NCBI GenBank assembly: GCA_025331565.1
Contig: JAFREQ010000038.1
Location: forward strand, 3,844,001 to 3,908,000
Length of the DNA: 64,000 nucleotides
Direction of reading: 5' to 3'
Source of the DNA: Holacanthus passer
Lineage: Eukaryota; Chordata; Actinopteri; Pomacanthidae
Part shown: positions 14,401 through 28,000 of the stretch, in pieces
Layout of the letters: every line of letters starts with the position of its first letter
How positions within the stretch are numbered: position 1 is the first letter of the stretch
Program-made: the position numbers and the translations under genes
The notes under the pieces: generated by a model
The model's database searches: none
Told to the model about the DNA's origin: nothing
The model's input: the letters and a program-made list of their open reading frames with translations, nothing else

Positions 14401-15997
14401 AAACATTGAAATCCCTTGTTTGATTAATCCCAATTATCTGTTCCTTGTTTTTCTTTTGAAACTTTGTGGTTTGTCTGGTCACAGTTTCAACGATGCATGA
14501 GCTCAAATTTGAACCTCTTACATGGTGATTATAACATAATCACTAGGACCTACAGTCATCACCTTTTATCATTTACATTAATTGTCAGTACCTGAGAATT
14601 CCCCTGAATGTAAACCAGCCTTTGTTCTCTTTAGTTTATTACTGCTATGGAGTGACATGATGTTGCTGTCATGAGATGTGTTTGGTGAGAGCACCACCAA
14701 GTGTTGAAGTGAAGAAAACTCTCTCTGTTCCTGCTGCAGATACAGGAAGGTCTCAGGCGACAGCTGTAGTGGAGGAGATGTGGAGTCCAGACTGGATGGA
14801 GAAATGCTGCCTTGTCCTGTCGGAGGTAAACCTGCACCTTGTTAAATCACTGCTCATGGTGAATAATAAATGTGATAAATTAAAATGTCTATAAATGAGA
14901 ATATGGTAGGTTTTGCCTGTTATTTCCTGCTGCTGCCTTCTTGTCAACTGTCACCTCCCAAAATACATTTGATGAGATGTTTTGCCATTTTTTCTTTGTT
15001 TGGTTGTCATCACTTCTTAGTTCTTAACAGTATGTCCTGTTGCCAGCAGCAAACTTTCCCTCCTGCTCCAGTGTGGTTTTCATTTTGTTTCCATTTCAGC
15101 CAATTTGCTATTATTTCAATTTCAGTTCAATTTATATATTTATATGTTATGGATGTATTACATAGTTGTTTATTTAACATATAAGCTGCTACTAAAAATA
15201 TGAAAGACTCTGCCACTGAGATGTTTTGGAGGATGAAGATTACACATCTGTCTGGTTGAGCAGAAGTAAATCTGTGAATTAGTCTGAAAATATGACACAA
15301 AATGATTTGGATTTCCTCTCTGAATTGTATCTGGTGAAAGGTGAAATCTCTAATAAAATATTTTCTTTGCCAAGCTTGGTTGACTACACAGGTAAATACA
15401 GACTCATTCTGTCAGTACAGACAGTCATCAGCCTCCTATGTATTTTCAGAGAGTAACGAGTTCATCCTGTATGCCGTGAGGAACTCCATCCACCGCTACG
15501 ACCTGGCCACAGGCACAGACCAGGCCCTGCCTCTGGCCGGCCTCAGGGAAGCCGTGGCTCTGGACTTTGACTATGACAGGAACTGCCTGTACTGGGCTGA
15601 CATCTCACTGGACACCATCCAGGTTAGTGGGGAATTTCACTGGGAGGCACCCAGACCAACAAAGAGATCAGAGTGGTTCCTCAGTTTGTTTAATGTCCAA
15701 ATACAAGCGAAGCAGGGCTTGTTGATATGGACACAGAGACTGGAGAGGAGCTTCTTTTTAAGACACAAGCACAAGTTTTTGCTCACTTGTCAAAGTGCGA
15801 ACTCACTTGTTTTTAGTATGTTTACCAAGGTTTGCCTGTCTTTCTTCTCTCTGCTGCAGCGGCTGTGTCTGAATGGCAGTACAGGTCAGGAGGTTGTAGT
15901 GAGGAAGGATCTGCAGAACGTGGAGGCTCTGACCTTTGACCCCATCAGTAGACTGCTATACTGGGTTGATGCTGGAGCGCAGAAGATTGAGGTATAG

Positions 15998-16035
<38 letters not shown>

Positions 16036-19000
16036 CATTTCTTAAATTAGTTGATGTTGCTTTGTCATCCAAAGGTTATCAGAGGTCTTGAAACTGATGA
16101 AGCTCTGAAAAGTTTCACTCTTGTGTTTCACTCATGTTTGAAGGTGTCTAACCCTGACGGTGACCTGCGTCACACTCTGCTCAACTCTTCTATCCTTGAA
16201 CATCCCAGAGCTCTGGTTCTGCTGCCTGGAGAGAGGTAACCCATATACACACACAGTTTTGGACTTCTGTACCTATGAGGACCCTCTTTGTCATAATGAA
16301 TTCTCTAACCCTTACCCTTAACATAAGGCCACAATCTGTAATCCAAATACATATAGATACTGCTTCACCAAAAACTTGCTACCACTCTAAAGCTGGGTGA
16401 CAGAAACCAACATTAGAAATAACTACATTTAAGTCAATGATTTTGGAGGCTGTTAAAGTTTTGTGAACATGAGTGCGTTTGAAAAATGAAATCCTGATCA
16501 GTTGAAAAACTACATAATGCAGATTTCTTATATGTAAAAGTCAAACGAGAAGTAAAATGTCATCCATCATACAACCCACAGGGGAAGGGATGACCAGACA
16601 CCACGTTCACACTTTCGAAAAATGTCCTCACACTCAGTGTCTGAAACTCACATGTACGTAACAAAAAAGTTGGTTCCTCTTCTGTGAACATGGTTCTGCT
16701 TTTCTTTAAGATGAGTTCAGCTGATTAACCACTCTTTTTCCCCCTTGATGACTTTGTTTTTCTCGAATTGCTGTACTTGCTTCCTCTTTCTTTCTCCTGT
16801 TTGGTCTCTCTCAGTAGGGGTCAATAAGGCCATTTTTACATATTTATATGGAAGGAGGCACCTTAGACCAGGCAAGGTGTAATTTTTTGATATTGTACTG
16901 CCTCTGATCAAATATTGGATTCTATATTTCATATTCCGCTCTCCATGATAATCTATTCCATAAATCACCAAATTCCTAATTCCACTTGTAGGAGGTGGAA
17001 ACCTGTGTCAGAAAGTGCAACCTTGACAAATTTTCTATAATGACAATTAAACAATTCACCCATTTTAGATTATGTCTAAATTTAGTGAAGCTTTCCAGTT
17101 AAATTCATACTGTCTATGTCCCACAGTCTGATGTTCTGGACTGACTGGGGAGACCGAGCGGCTGGTGTTTACCGGAGCTACATGGATGGAACCAATGTGT
17201 CCTGCATCGTGTCCGAGGGCGTCCGCTGGCCCAACGGGATCACAGCTGATGACCACTGGCTGTATTGGACTGAAGCCTACAGCGACCGCATCGAGAGGTC
17301 CGACTTCAGCGGGGGCCAGAGGAGCGTTCTCATGGAGGGGCTGCCTCACCCCTACGCCATTGCTGTCTTCAAGGTGGGAATAAAAATAAGTAAAAAATAA
17401 AAATAAGTGTACAATTGTTAAAAAAACTAAACAAAACCAAAAATAACAATGTCTAAGTCCTGACAAACAATCACTTTACACAAGCTTGTTTTGGATGCTA
17501 TTTTCAGAATGACCTGTACTGGGATGATTGGTCCAGAATGGGGATCTTTAAAGCTCCAAAAGCTGGATCCCAGAGCAATGAGCTGATTGTTGGCAGACTA
17601 ACTGGAGTCATGGACCTGAAGATCTTCTATAAGGGGAAGAACAGAGGTGAGGAACAGAAAGTGCGCTCATCTCCAAAAACTTGGCGGAATCAATGAAATA
17701 TTATTTCACGTAACTGTTTCAGTTTCAGGCACAAAGTTAAAAACAAACACTATAGACAGGCTTAATTAAGGCCAACAGTAGATTACAGGTAGAATTACTG
17801 TCAGGATTCGTGCTTTGAGAGTTTGATTTAAACAACACTGTATTAATGCTCAAACTGAGGTCCTGATCTCTTGTCCACCAGGCCACAATGCCTGCGCTGA
17901 CCAGCCATGCAGCCTGCTGTGTCTGCCTCAGCCCGGCCACCGACACACCTGTGTCTGCCCAGACGGCGCCCCGACTGTAACCATGCCCAACGGAGAGCTG
18001 CAGTGCCAGTGTCCCACCGGCTACCAGCTCCAGAACAACACCTGTGTCAAGACTGGTGAGACAAAAGCACATGCACAGCAGAATCATGATGATCTTGTGC
18101 TGTAAGATACGGATGAGATCTTGCCTCTGTTGGAAATTAGGCCTCAGTTTCATATCTGATTAGTGGTTGAATTGGTTCTCTGCTCCAATCAGAGCACAGC
18201 TGTTTGCCCAACCAGTACCGCTGCTCTAACGGCCGGTGCATCAGCAGCATCTGGAAGTGCGACAGTGACAACGACTGTGGAGACATGAGTGATGAACAAG
18301 AGTGCCGTAAGTATTAAGTGTAGTCACTTTTTTAAAGCTCTTCCTACGAGAGACGACACATAGAGTATTTGTTTGTCCTTGTTTGTGTCCACTTTTAGCC
18401 ACTACGACCTGCGACCCGTCCAACCAGTTTCGCTGCGTGGCCTCAGGTTCTTGCATCCCACTGGCCTTCAAATGTGACCATGAAGACGACTGTGGAGACA
18501 ACAGTGATGAGGAGCACTGTGGTAAGATGTGGCCGTATCTGCCAGAAGCATAGAGAAATAAAACAACAAAATTTAAAGGAGCATCATACGCAGAAAATGC
18601 ACGAAGAACATGGATATTAAGAAGTGGTCAAACATAGAGAGATAAAACAAAATATGAAAGAACAATATAAAAACAATTGATTAGACGTTGTAAAGGTGTT
18701 GTAGAAATGGCAGTCTGTGTGTTAAAATGATTTTAAACTGAGGCACTGACTCACTGAGTCTATCTGATATTGAGGTGGTGTTTGTTCCACAGTGTTAGAG
18801 CTAAAACAATAACAGCACGATCCCCCTTTGTTTTAAACCTGGACTGTAGAACTGTGAACAACATTTGATTCCCTGATCGGAGGGGTCTCGGAGCAGAACA
18901 ATGGGTTAAGAGTAATGAAATTTAAAGCGGAGCCAAATCATTTAGGGATTTAAAAGTGATCAGTTGAATCATTAAAGGAATTCTGTAATGGACGGGGAGC

Positions 19001-22000
19001 CAGTGTAATTAGTCTGGAGCGATATGTTCCCTACATCGAGTGTTTGTGAGAAGGTTTACTGCTGCATTCTACACCAACGTACAAGGGCAACTGCTGCAGT
19101 GTTTACACAAGTAAATAATGAATTACAATAGTCTAAGTGGGAGGAAATGAGCGTGTTGATAAGTTGTTCAGTGGTGTTTTTGGAGAGCATTGGTTTGACT
19201 TTGGCAGTAATGTGCTGATTAGAGTAGAGGTACTGATCAGAAACAGCTGCCAAGCTTCTAGCTGCTTTCAGGCCAGGCAGGAGAGGCTTAGATGAAAGTA
19301 GAAGTGACCCAGTATAGAGGGAGAACAGAGAAATGAGAAATTCTTTTGCTTTTTCGGAACAACTAGAGTGGAAACGTAAGAGAGTTTCTCACCCTTTACG
19401 GATGAATTAAATGAAGATAATAAATATAGAGTAGAATTTTTCCATTTGCATTCAGCACTTCTACACGTAGTTTTCTAATATTTTCATTCATCCAGGGCCT
19501 TGGGATGGTCTATTTGGTCCAGAGTTCTCAAGCACATACACTGGTCAACCATATAGTTTACTTTGTTGCACTGAGTACTACATACCCTAAACCCAGAGTA
19601 AAAACTAAATCGAGAGAGTGTAGGAGATGATACATCCAGTTTTAGATTAGAAGATTCACACAGTTAATAGTAATATAGTATAATAATAATAAATATATAA
19701 CATTGTTGGAAAAATATTTCATCAAATTAGCCAGCGAATCAGCTGACTAAACCTAAAATAAAATAAAAAAACTAAACTGAAAACTACTACTAACTACTAA
19801 CTGAAAAAAACTAAATCTAAGGTTTTTGCCAAAAGAAAGAAAGAAACAAAGTCTATACAAATGTTTTTTGATAAAATGATTAGATATACTGTGCATTTCT
19901 AAGTGTTGTCATTGAACGCTTGATTCTAGTATGAACTAATGACCTGTAAAGACAGGCTGAAAAGTGTGTGCTTCTGAGTGACTCGAAAAAATCAAAAGAA
20001 TTTTTGTAGCCTTGGCAAGAGTGAAATGTGTAAATGATTTTCATTTCAGCTAAACAAAGGTTCATTCCCTCAAAACCTCTTAACTGCTTAACTGTGGACA
20101 GCACAAGGGCACAAGCCTTTTTACTTGCACATCAAAAGTTCACTTACTGTCAGATAATGCTCTGAGGATCTCAGCACACTTCATTGTTTCAGGCTCTGTG
20201 GTGTGGATTATAGCGAGGGAAAAAGTGTAAAGCATGAAAGTTATTCTTTAAGATTTATTGTAATTTTAAGGGAATTCCTGGACTCCTGCTGTAGATCGTA
20301 ATGCACTTGTAGACAAGAGGAGAGGCAGACTGTCAGGACAGTCAGAGGTTTAAAGGAGGCAGAGCTGGCTGTTAACAGGATTTTGTAGGCTCGTCCTAGT
20401 GCTACGTTGAAAAGGCTTGTGACAGGTGTTTTTATGCAGTGTATCTTAGCCAGAGAGTATGTTTCAGGAGATTATGTCTCAGCCAAGAATAGAGTCCAGC
20501 AGGACTCCGTGTGTCATATCGAGCTTCCCAGATATTTTGTTGTTGTAGTGTATTTTAAACTGTATATCTTAAAAACACCAGAACAATAGTTACTTATATT
20601 GGATCTCTTTTTCTTCCTTGTATATCTAAATTTGAAGTTGATCTAAGCCAAACTGATCCTTAGAATTTTGTTAATCAACAACATCTTGTTTTTTTTCTGC
20701 AACCAGGGACAACAATGGAAATGCCATCATTTTTTTGCAAGCACTAACTGTATTGTTGGTGCATTCTCAGAGTCTCACCAGTGCGGCCCAGGAGAGTTTA
20801 CATGTGCGCGAGGTGTTTGTATCCGCGAGGCGTGGCGCTGTGATGGAGACAATGACTGCAGAGACTGGTCGGATGAGGCCAACTGCACAGGTGACGACTG
20901 TGTCACTGACTTCACGATGCATTATGAAAAATAAAGCTGCAAAGTCTCTCTGTATTACCAGCTTCTCAAGCCTTTAATCTCTCTCTGTCTGTCCCTAGTG
21001 GGCCACCATACATGTGAGGCCAACAGCTTTCAGTGTCACACAGGTCACTGTATACCACAGCGCTGGATGTGCGACGGTGATGACGACTGTCAGGACGACT
21101 CTGACGAAGACCCCCAGTATTGTGGTAAATTGAGACACACATGTACTCAACACTGTTATCATGACACACGGCAGGGCGGCAGATGACAGATATATTATGC
21201 CAATATCATGTTGTTGGTTTTTTTTTTTGTTCTGCATCTAACAAAATACAACAGTTTGATAATAACAAATGAGACATGAGCATTTATTTTTAGACTAATG
21301 TAATTGTCTGCCGTGTACTTGTTTTAAATTAAAAAAACATCTTTGGACTATATAAATGTTCACGGCAAACAAAAAACTAAACCAGCTAAGAGCAGGATGT
21401 TCTCTCAGCATCTCTTTGTTTTTAGTCACTCAGCGGTCGCAGTTTACATGTTAACATTTAGAAAAGAGGATGGTGACTGAGGAAATTTAGGCAAACTGTT
21501 TATAGCCGGGTGCATTAGTTATAGTACAAGGTTCAAAACTAACTTCATCACCACCTTCCCAAAACTGCCCCAAAGCACATGTTTGCTGACAGACTGAGTT
21601 ACAAGCAGAATAACCAATCCGAGTGATCAAACACATTAAAAAAAACTTTGTTCACCAGAGCCTGCTCACTCGCTTGCTAAGTGATAGCAAGCGAGTAGAA
21701 GAGTAATAGAGAGCAGATTCTGTACCATGAATCCACTATCTCTCATTAAACATGGTGCCATGTTAGTTTGGTGCACTGAAGCACAAACAGACACAGAGGG
21801 AGAGACACGTTAACTTTTGGACTATGTAACGTGCTTAACAATGGCAGACTACAGGCTGACCAGCAATAGAAGGCTTCACAGTGCCAACAACCATCCCAAA
21901 TGACCAATCTGATAAATGTTTTATGACCCCGGCTTAGGTAACAGCATTGGCACGTTTCAAACAGCGTCAACTGATGTTTGCCTGTAGAATGGTGATATTG

Positions 22001-25000
22001 ACATAAGGGGGAGCCGTAACATAATTCCACAGCAGCCACATTTACAAGGATGTGTCTGCCGAATAAAAAACAAACAGGTCTGTTTGAACAAAAAAGATAT
22101 TTAACCAAACCAAAAAATCAGCAGGACCTTGGACCTTTACACTTTTGACATCCATGCGCAGTATAGTTACACAAGCTTCAGTCAGCAATTGTGTATCTGC
22201 TGTGTGCACGCCCTGTCACACATGATGACATAGACCCACACATTTAAAATCAATACTGGACAACCATAAACAGCTACAGCTAAGAAAGTCACGAAAGCAG
22301 TGGTTCCCTGTAGGCAGTAATATTTAATTAACATTATTCTGTGTTTCCACAGAACAGGGAACTCTGTGCAATGGCTTCCTCTGCTCCAATCACTCCTGCC
22401 TTCCAGCCACCGCACACTGCAACGGCATCCAGGAATGTTCAGATGGCGCTGATGAGCACAACTGTGGTGAGTGATCCCACTTGTTTAGCAGAACGCACAG
22501 TAGTCAGCAGATGCAAAGAGTTAAATGAGTAGCAGTAAATAGGAGGTTGGTTAGTGAAAGGTTAATGTTAGCTGCCAGCAGTCTAGTACAGTTAAAAAAA
22601 TATGCTATGGTAATGCTACTAGAAGGATTTCTGTGTTCCACAAAAATCAAGAGAATCATACTCATTTGAGTTAGAGAAAATAAAGGTTGCATTTATGACA
22701 GCTGAACACACATAGGTTTGATTTTCTCAAAAACCAGCAACTACAGAATGCACCAGTCCACACTCCTGCATGCATCAAAAGTTCATGTTGTGAAAATGTA
22801 CGGTATATGAAATATTTAAAGGACACTAAAATACACTGCAAAGCATGTAGTTTTAGTACAATGTTGAAAAAAAAAGCATATTGGTTTCTCTCTTTCACCT
22901 TCAGACCCCCTGTGCACTCGCTACATGGAGTTTGTATGTAAGAACCGAGCCCAGTGTCTGTTTCAGTCGCTGGTTTGTGACGGAATCAAACACTGCGAAG
23001 ACGGATCTGATGAGGATGCTGAGTACGCTGGGTGTGGTAAGGAACACTCACGTGCCTTTACTTTATCACTGCATTGTATTTGAGAAAGCCCTCCTCTAAT
23101 TACATTTGTTTCTTATTCTTCACTTTAACACTTTATGACCCTTATGACTAGAAGTCTTTCTAAAATTAGGGCTGACAAAAGTGCAACATTTTGTGATTTC
23201 TCAGATGCTTTTGAACTGCTACAGAACTTTTAATTTGAGGAGATTTAATCAATATGTTTTTGATAAAAGGGCCTTGAGTGTGTAGGTGCGTTGTCTTCCC
23301 GTAATTCATTACCTTTGAATGAGGGACAGGATCCAACACTGCAGTAATTCTAAACCTGGACCGTATCAGTTGACACTTTAAATCTACCAACAGTGATGAT
23401 TGTGAAACAGCTGCTGAAAGAACCACAGTGAAAGAAATGGTTCATATGAAAAGGAGGTGATCGTGTATCTCTCTGTTCCTCTGATGAACCTAATGCTACT
23501 GGATTCTAATCTGAGCCGTAACTCTAACTTTGCTAATACTAAAATGGTTGTCATGTACTTTATTACCTGTGTTTATGATAATTGTAGAGGAAAATCATAG
23601 CTGGCAGAAATAGATCAAATCGCAAAATCTCATCAACTGTTCGCTCAGTCACTTTTGTCATTCAGCTTCACACACTCAGTGTGACATATAAACATATTCA
23701 TTTCTTCTGTCTTGCCATGAACAACCTGATGCATGTAACCTGCTAACGTACCTGTGTGTTTTCTGTCAGCCACGCCATCTGAGTTTGGCAAAGTGTGTGA
23801 TGCCTACACCTTCCAGTGCGCCAACGGAGTGTGTGTGAGCCTGGAGTGGAAGTGTGACGGCATGGACGACTGTGGGGATTATTCTGATGAGGCCAACTGT
23901 GGTGAGTGATGAAGGGTTTACGCAGAAATACTCACAGCACAACTAGTGTTTATATTAAACCATGAAGAAATAATAGATACAAAGTGCATTACCTTTGTTC
24001 TCCTGCTGAAAAGAGAGGAAGCACTGTTGTGTTGAAGCAGCAGTAACGTTTGCTCTATGTGCTGCAGCTGCTCCCACTGAGGTCCCGGGCTGCTCCAGGT
24101 ATTTCCAGTACGAGTGCAGAAATGGACGCTGTATTCCAACGTGGTGGAAGTGTGATGGCGAGAACGACTGTGGGGACTGGTCCGATGAGGCCCAGTGTAC
24201 AGGTACACTGCTTGGTTGTTAAAAGCGACACAACACTGAGGTGGATGTGTTTTTATAAGTGACATCAAACTTCCTCTCATAATCTGTTACAGTGCACATG
24301 CTGTCCCCCCACCTCTCTGTCTCACCCCCTCACTGTCAACTATCAATTTAAAGCAACAACAGAACAAAATTGCATCTTGCATATTTTAGAGGCACCCATC
24401 AACATCTATCCACTAAATATAGTGGAAAGTATTTATTGTGCCGACATGATAATCATTTTGCACTGTACTCTGTAAAGGGATCTGCCTTAGTTTGATCATT
24501 AACAGATAAGAGCAAGATGAATTATTAGGTCAACTTTTACTAATCAAACTCTGTATGAACTATATACTGCATATCTATGAACTGTATATTTCACATATAC
24601 TTGTTTGCCTCTGTATGTTTGATAGACCCTCTTGTGCACACCCTCAGGATGCTCTCTATTTCATGTCTTTGTGTTAATATTTTCATGCCTGAATTACCAA
24701 ACTCTTCATCCTTTCCCTTTTCTTTGCCATTAAACTTGACTCTCCACCCTTGTAGGTGGTGTTACCCCTCACACTGTCGCCCCTGGTCCCACTACTTGTG
24801 CCCCCAACCGCTTCCACTGTGGCTCCGGAGCTTGTATTATCAACACCTGGGTGTGTGACGGCTACGCTGACTGTCCTGATGGCAGTGATGAGCTGGGATG
24901 TCCCACAGGTACCACCAAGTCCTGTTCATAAAATATACAATTAAACATATAAGAATAAATAAGAATAACAAAACCAAAAGAGTAGTACGAATATGAATCC

Positions 25001-28000
25001 CCACAGTAACATTTTGTATTTCTGTGACAGCAGCAAATGGCTCTGTGACTCTGGCTCCAGTCCCCACCCAGGCCCTTCCTCCCCCGCCCTCCCCTGGCCG
25101 TTGCAGTCGGGGTCAGTTCCTTTGTCGCCGACCCCCCCGCTGCATCCCCGACTGGCAGCGCTGTGACGGCCAGCTCCACTGCCAGGACGGCTCTGATGAA
25201 GCCCACTGCCGTGAGTCTCTGCATACTGTACACCTACACAAAACGAAACCGAAGGATAGCCAACGATAAGCAATTATGGTCACATGTGTTGGGTTTAACG
25301 GTGAGCAATGGATTCAAATTCAGAAAATGTGAGATAGTGAATCTTACCTTCTAGATTCATACTGCACCTGAAGATCCTCTGAGATTCCACTAGGATCTGT
25401 TCTGGTTTCGTTGACTAAAAGGCAAAATTACTACAATGTTGAAAAGTTGAAAACAGTTGTGATAGATCTGAGTGGCATTTAATATACTGCAGAATTTAAA
25501 TCCAGTAGTATTTGCTGACACCCAATTTTTCATTGATTGTGATTTTAATAAAATGTTACTGGTACTAAGGCAAAAAACGTTATAGAGTACAGGTCTTAGA
25601 CAAACTATCTAATTAATATAATTTTCCTTTTTTCACATCAGTGCAGTGAATGCCAACTGTGGCAGTGTGCCATATTTAGAGGTCATCCAGTAACAACAAC
25701 AGTAATGTAAGACCTTTCTCTCTCTGTCCAGCCACTCGTGGTCCTCTGTTCTGCATTAACGGGACTCGCTGTTCTGATGGTGAGGCCTGTGTGCTGGACA
25801 GTGAGCGGTGCGATGGCTTCCTGGACTGCTCCGACCACAGCGACGAGGACAACTGCACTCGTACGTCCACTAATATGCTCTCACTATGATGACCCAGTGT
25901 GTTTCAATTACATGCAAGTGGTTAGAATTAGATGACGAGATAATTTTCAGAAGAAATGCACTGTCAGGTTCAATTTAAATGCCATTAAGTTTACTTGCAT
26001 ATTTCACTGTACTAAGTAGCATGTATTCTTTTGGAAGTAGTGCAATGCTGCCACCTGCTGGCTGTTAATCTTTATTTCAGGCAGAGCCATTCCAAACATT
26101 ATAATCCATACAGAACCTCTCACTCTCTCTCCCAGTGGACACCCTGGCATATAAAGTCCAGAACCTCCAGTGGACACCAGACTTCTTGGGTGCCATCACC
26201 CTGACCTGGTCTCGCCCCAAGAACCTTCCTCTGGACTCCTGTTACTTCCTCATCTACTACAGGTGAGCCCAACCCAAACCCTAACCTGCAACTTTGCACC
26301 ATCATGTTTTACTGGGACTGTACTGGCCAATTGTGAGCCTTTATTAAAAAACACATTAAAGTAGTTGTGATGATTATTATTTAAAATTGTTGTTAGCATT
26401 ATGTATTTTACCAAAAGTTTAATTCTTCCTCTGGACGAGGCTCTCAGCACCATATCTTGCTCTGAGGGCCTCACGTCACTGATACTGAGTTTTTGTCTTC
26501 AGGCTCGTGGGCACCCAGCAGTGGACCATTATGGACACTCACAGCAACAAGTCCAGCTACAAACTGACTGTGCTGAAACCAGACACCACATACCATGTCA
26601 AGGTGCTCACCCAGTGTCTCAGCAAGCTGCATAAGACCAACGAGATGATCACAGTCCGGACACCAGAGGGGTGTAAGTATATATGATCTTTTGTTTTTTT
26701 GTGACTCATTTGCTAATGCAACCTTTTAGTTTTGAGTAGTTTTTTTGCACTTACTATGTTTCCTAACCCTTTATTAGTTTCTAGTGATCACCACTTGAGA
26801 ATTGATTATTTGATGCTGGCAGAAGTCGTACACAGACTTTTTTCCCAAGTGCTGTTTTTTAGGCGTAGCTGGGGAACCAGTTAGATACAAAGACTGACAG
26901 TCCTTTGTTGCACATTGCAAACACCCACCACATCATTTCAGATAGTTGCCATCCTCACACCCAGAAAGTGTGTGCAATGTCAGTGTGAAGCTCCATGTCA
27001 TCTTCTTTATAGTGGAGTGCGGAGGATGGGTTGTCTTTATATTCCTTACAGCCCTGGGATTTATAGAAAAACAAATCAGTCAATGCACTGTTTGACATCT
27101 GTTGTGAATGCCAAAAAGTTTGGCTTTTTCCTGCATGTTTGCATTTATGAATATGAAATTTAGCCAATGAAAAAAGTAATGAAATATACAATTGAATGCT
27201 CCAATATGTGTTTTCTCCTTGGATGCCAAATGGTGTGTTTCCAAAGTTAAAACTAGAACATAGGATGGATAAAATACACAAGAGGGGCAGCTCTACTCCT
27301 AAACTACCCACTGTAATTGCTAAAAATTACCAATTAGTCTTGACCCTTTTGTTGTTCTGAAACTACATTATAAAAGGACGTGTAAAATGAACATATTGAA
27401 CTATTAGTTGTTTCACATTCAATAGACTCATCCTCTTTTTTTCCCTTTGGGTGATGAAAGTGTGTTTATCTGTGTGTCCTGCAGTGCCCGACCCACCCAG
27501 GAACCTGCAGCTGTCTTGTGATAACACTGAGGACTGGACAGTGGAAGTGTCCTGGAGCCCTCCTGACAAAGGACACGGCCTCGTCCGAGAGTACATTGTG
27601 AGTCCTTCTCCTCTGCATATTCATTCATTCACACGTTCCTTTTTTAATCAGTAAGAGAGACATCACTTTCTACATGTTTATTCTTCTTCAGTAAACAACA
27701 TGGTCTCACTCGTTTGCTAATTATTCCACATATCATATTTAATTTGACAATGATGTACTAGACACAGCTGTTCTGTCACACTCAGACACTGTGACAAGCT
27801 CATGGATTATAAATTCCCTGTCAAACTTTTCTGCCTCTGCCTTAACAACAACTACTGTCTCAATGTGTGCATGTGTGTGTGCACGCGTGCGTGCATGTGC
27901 GCGGTGTGTGTGTGCGCATGTGTGTGTGATGTCAGGTTGAGTACAGTGAGCGAGGAGGTCTTGATTGGACGTCACAGCGATGCACCACAACCAACACTGA

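Noticed and set aside
15341..15997. 218-codon open frame across exons 9 and 10
   Set aside because: The frame happens to stay open through the 237-base intron. The intron part has no similarity to SORL1 and good GT-AG borders split it at 15622/15860.
17065..17466. 133-codon minus-strand frame
   Set aside because: It is antisense to exon 12 of sorl1, whose + strand frame is clearly the real one.
18193..25860. LRP1/LRP2-type or LDLR gene
   Set aside because: LDLa repeats alone would allow it, but the VPS10/10CC region before them and the six FN3 domains plus SORLA tail after them do not occur in those families.
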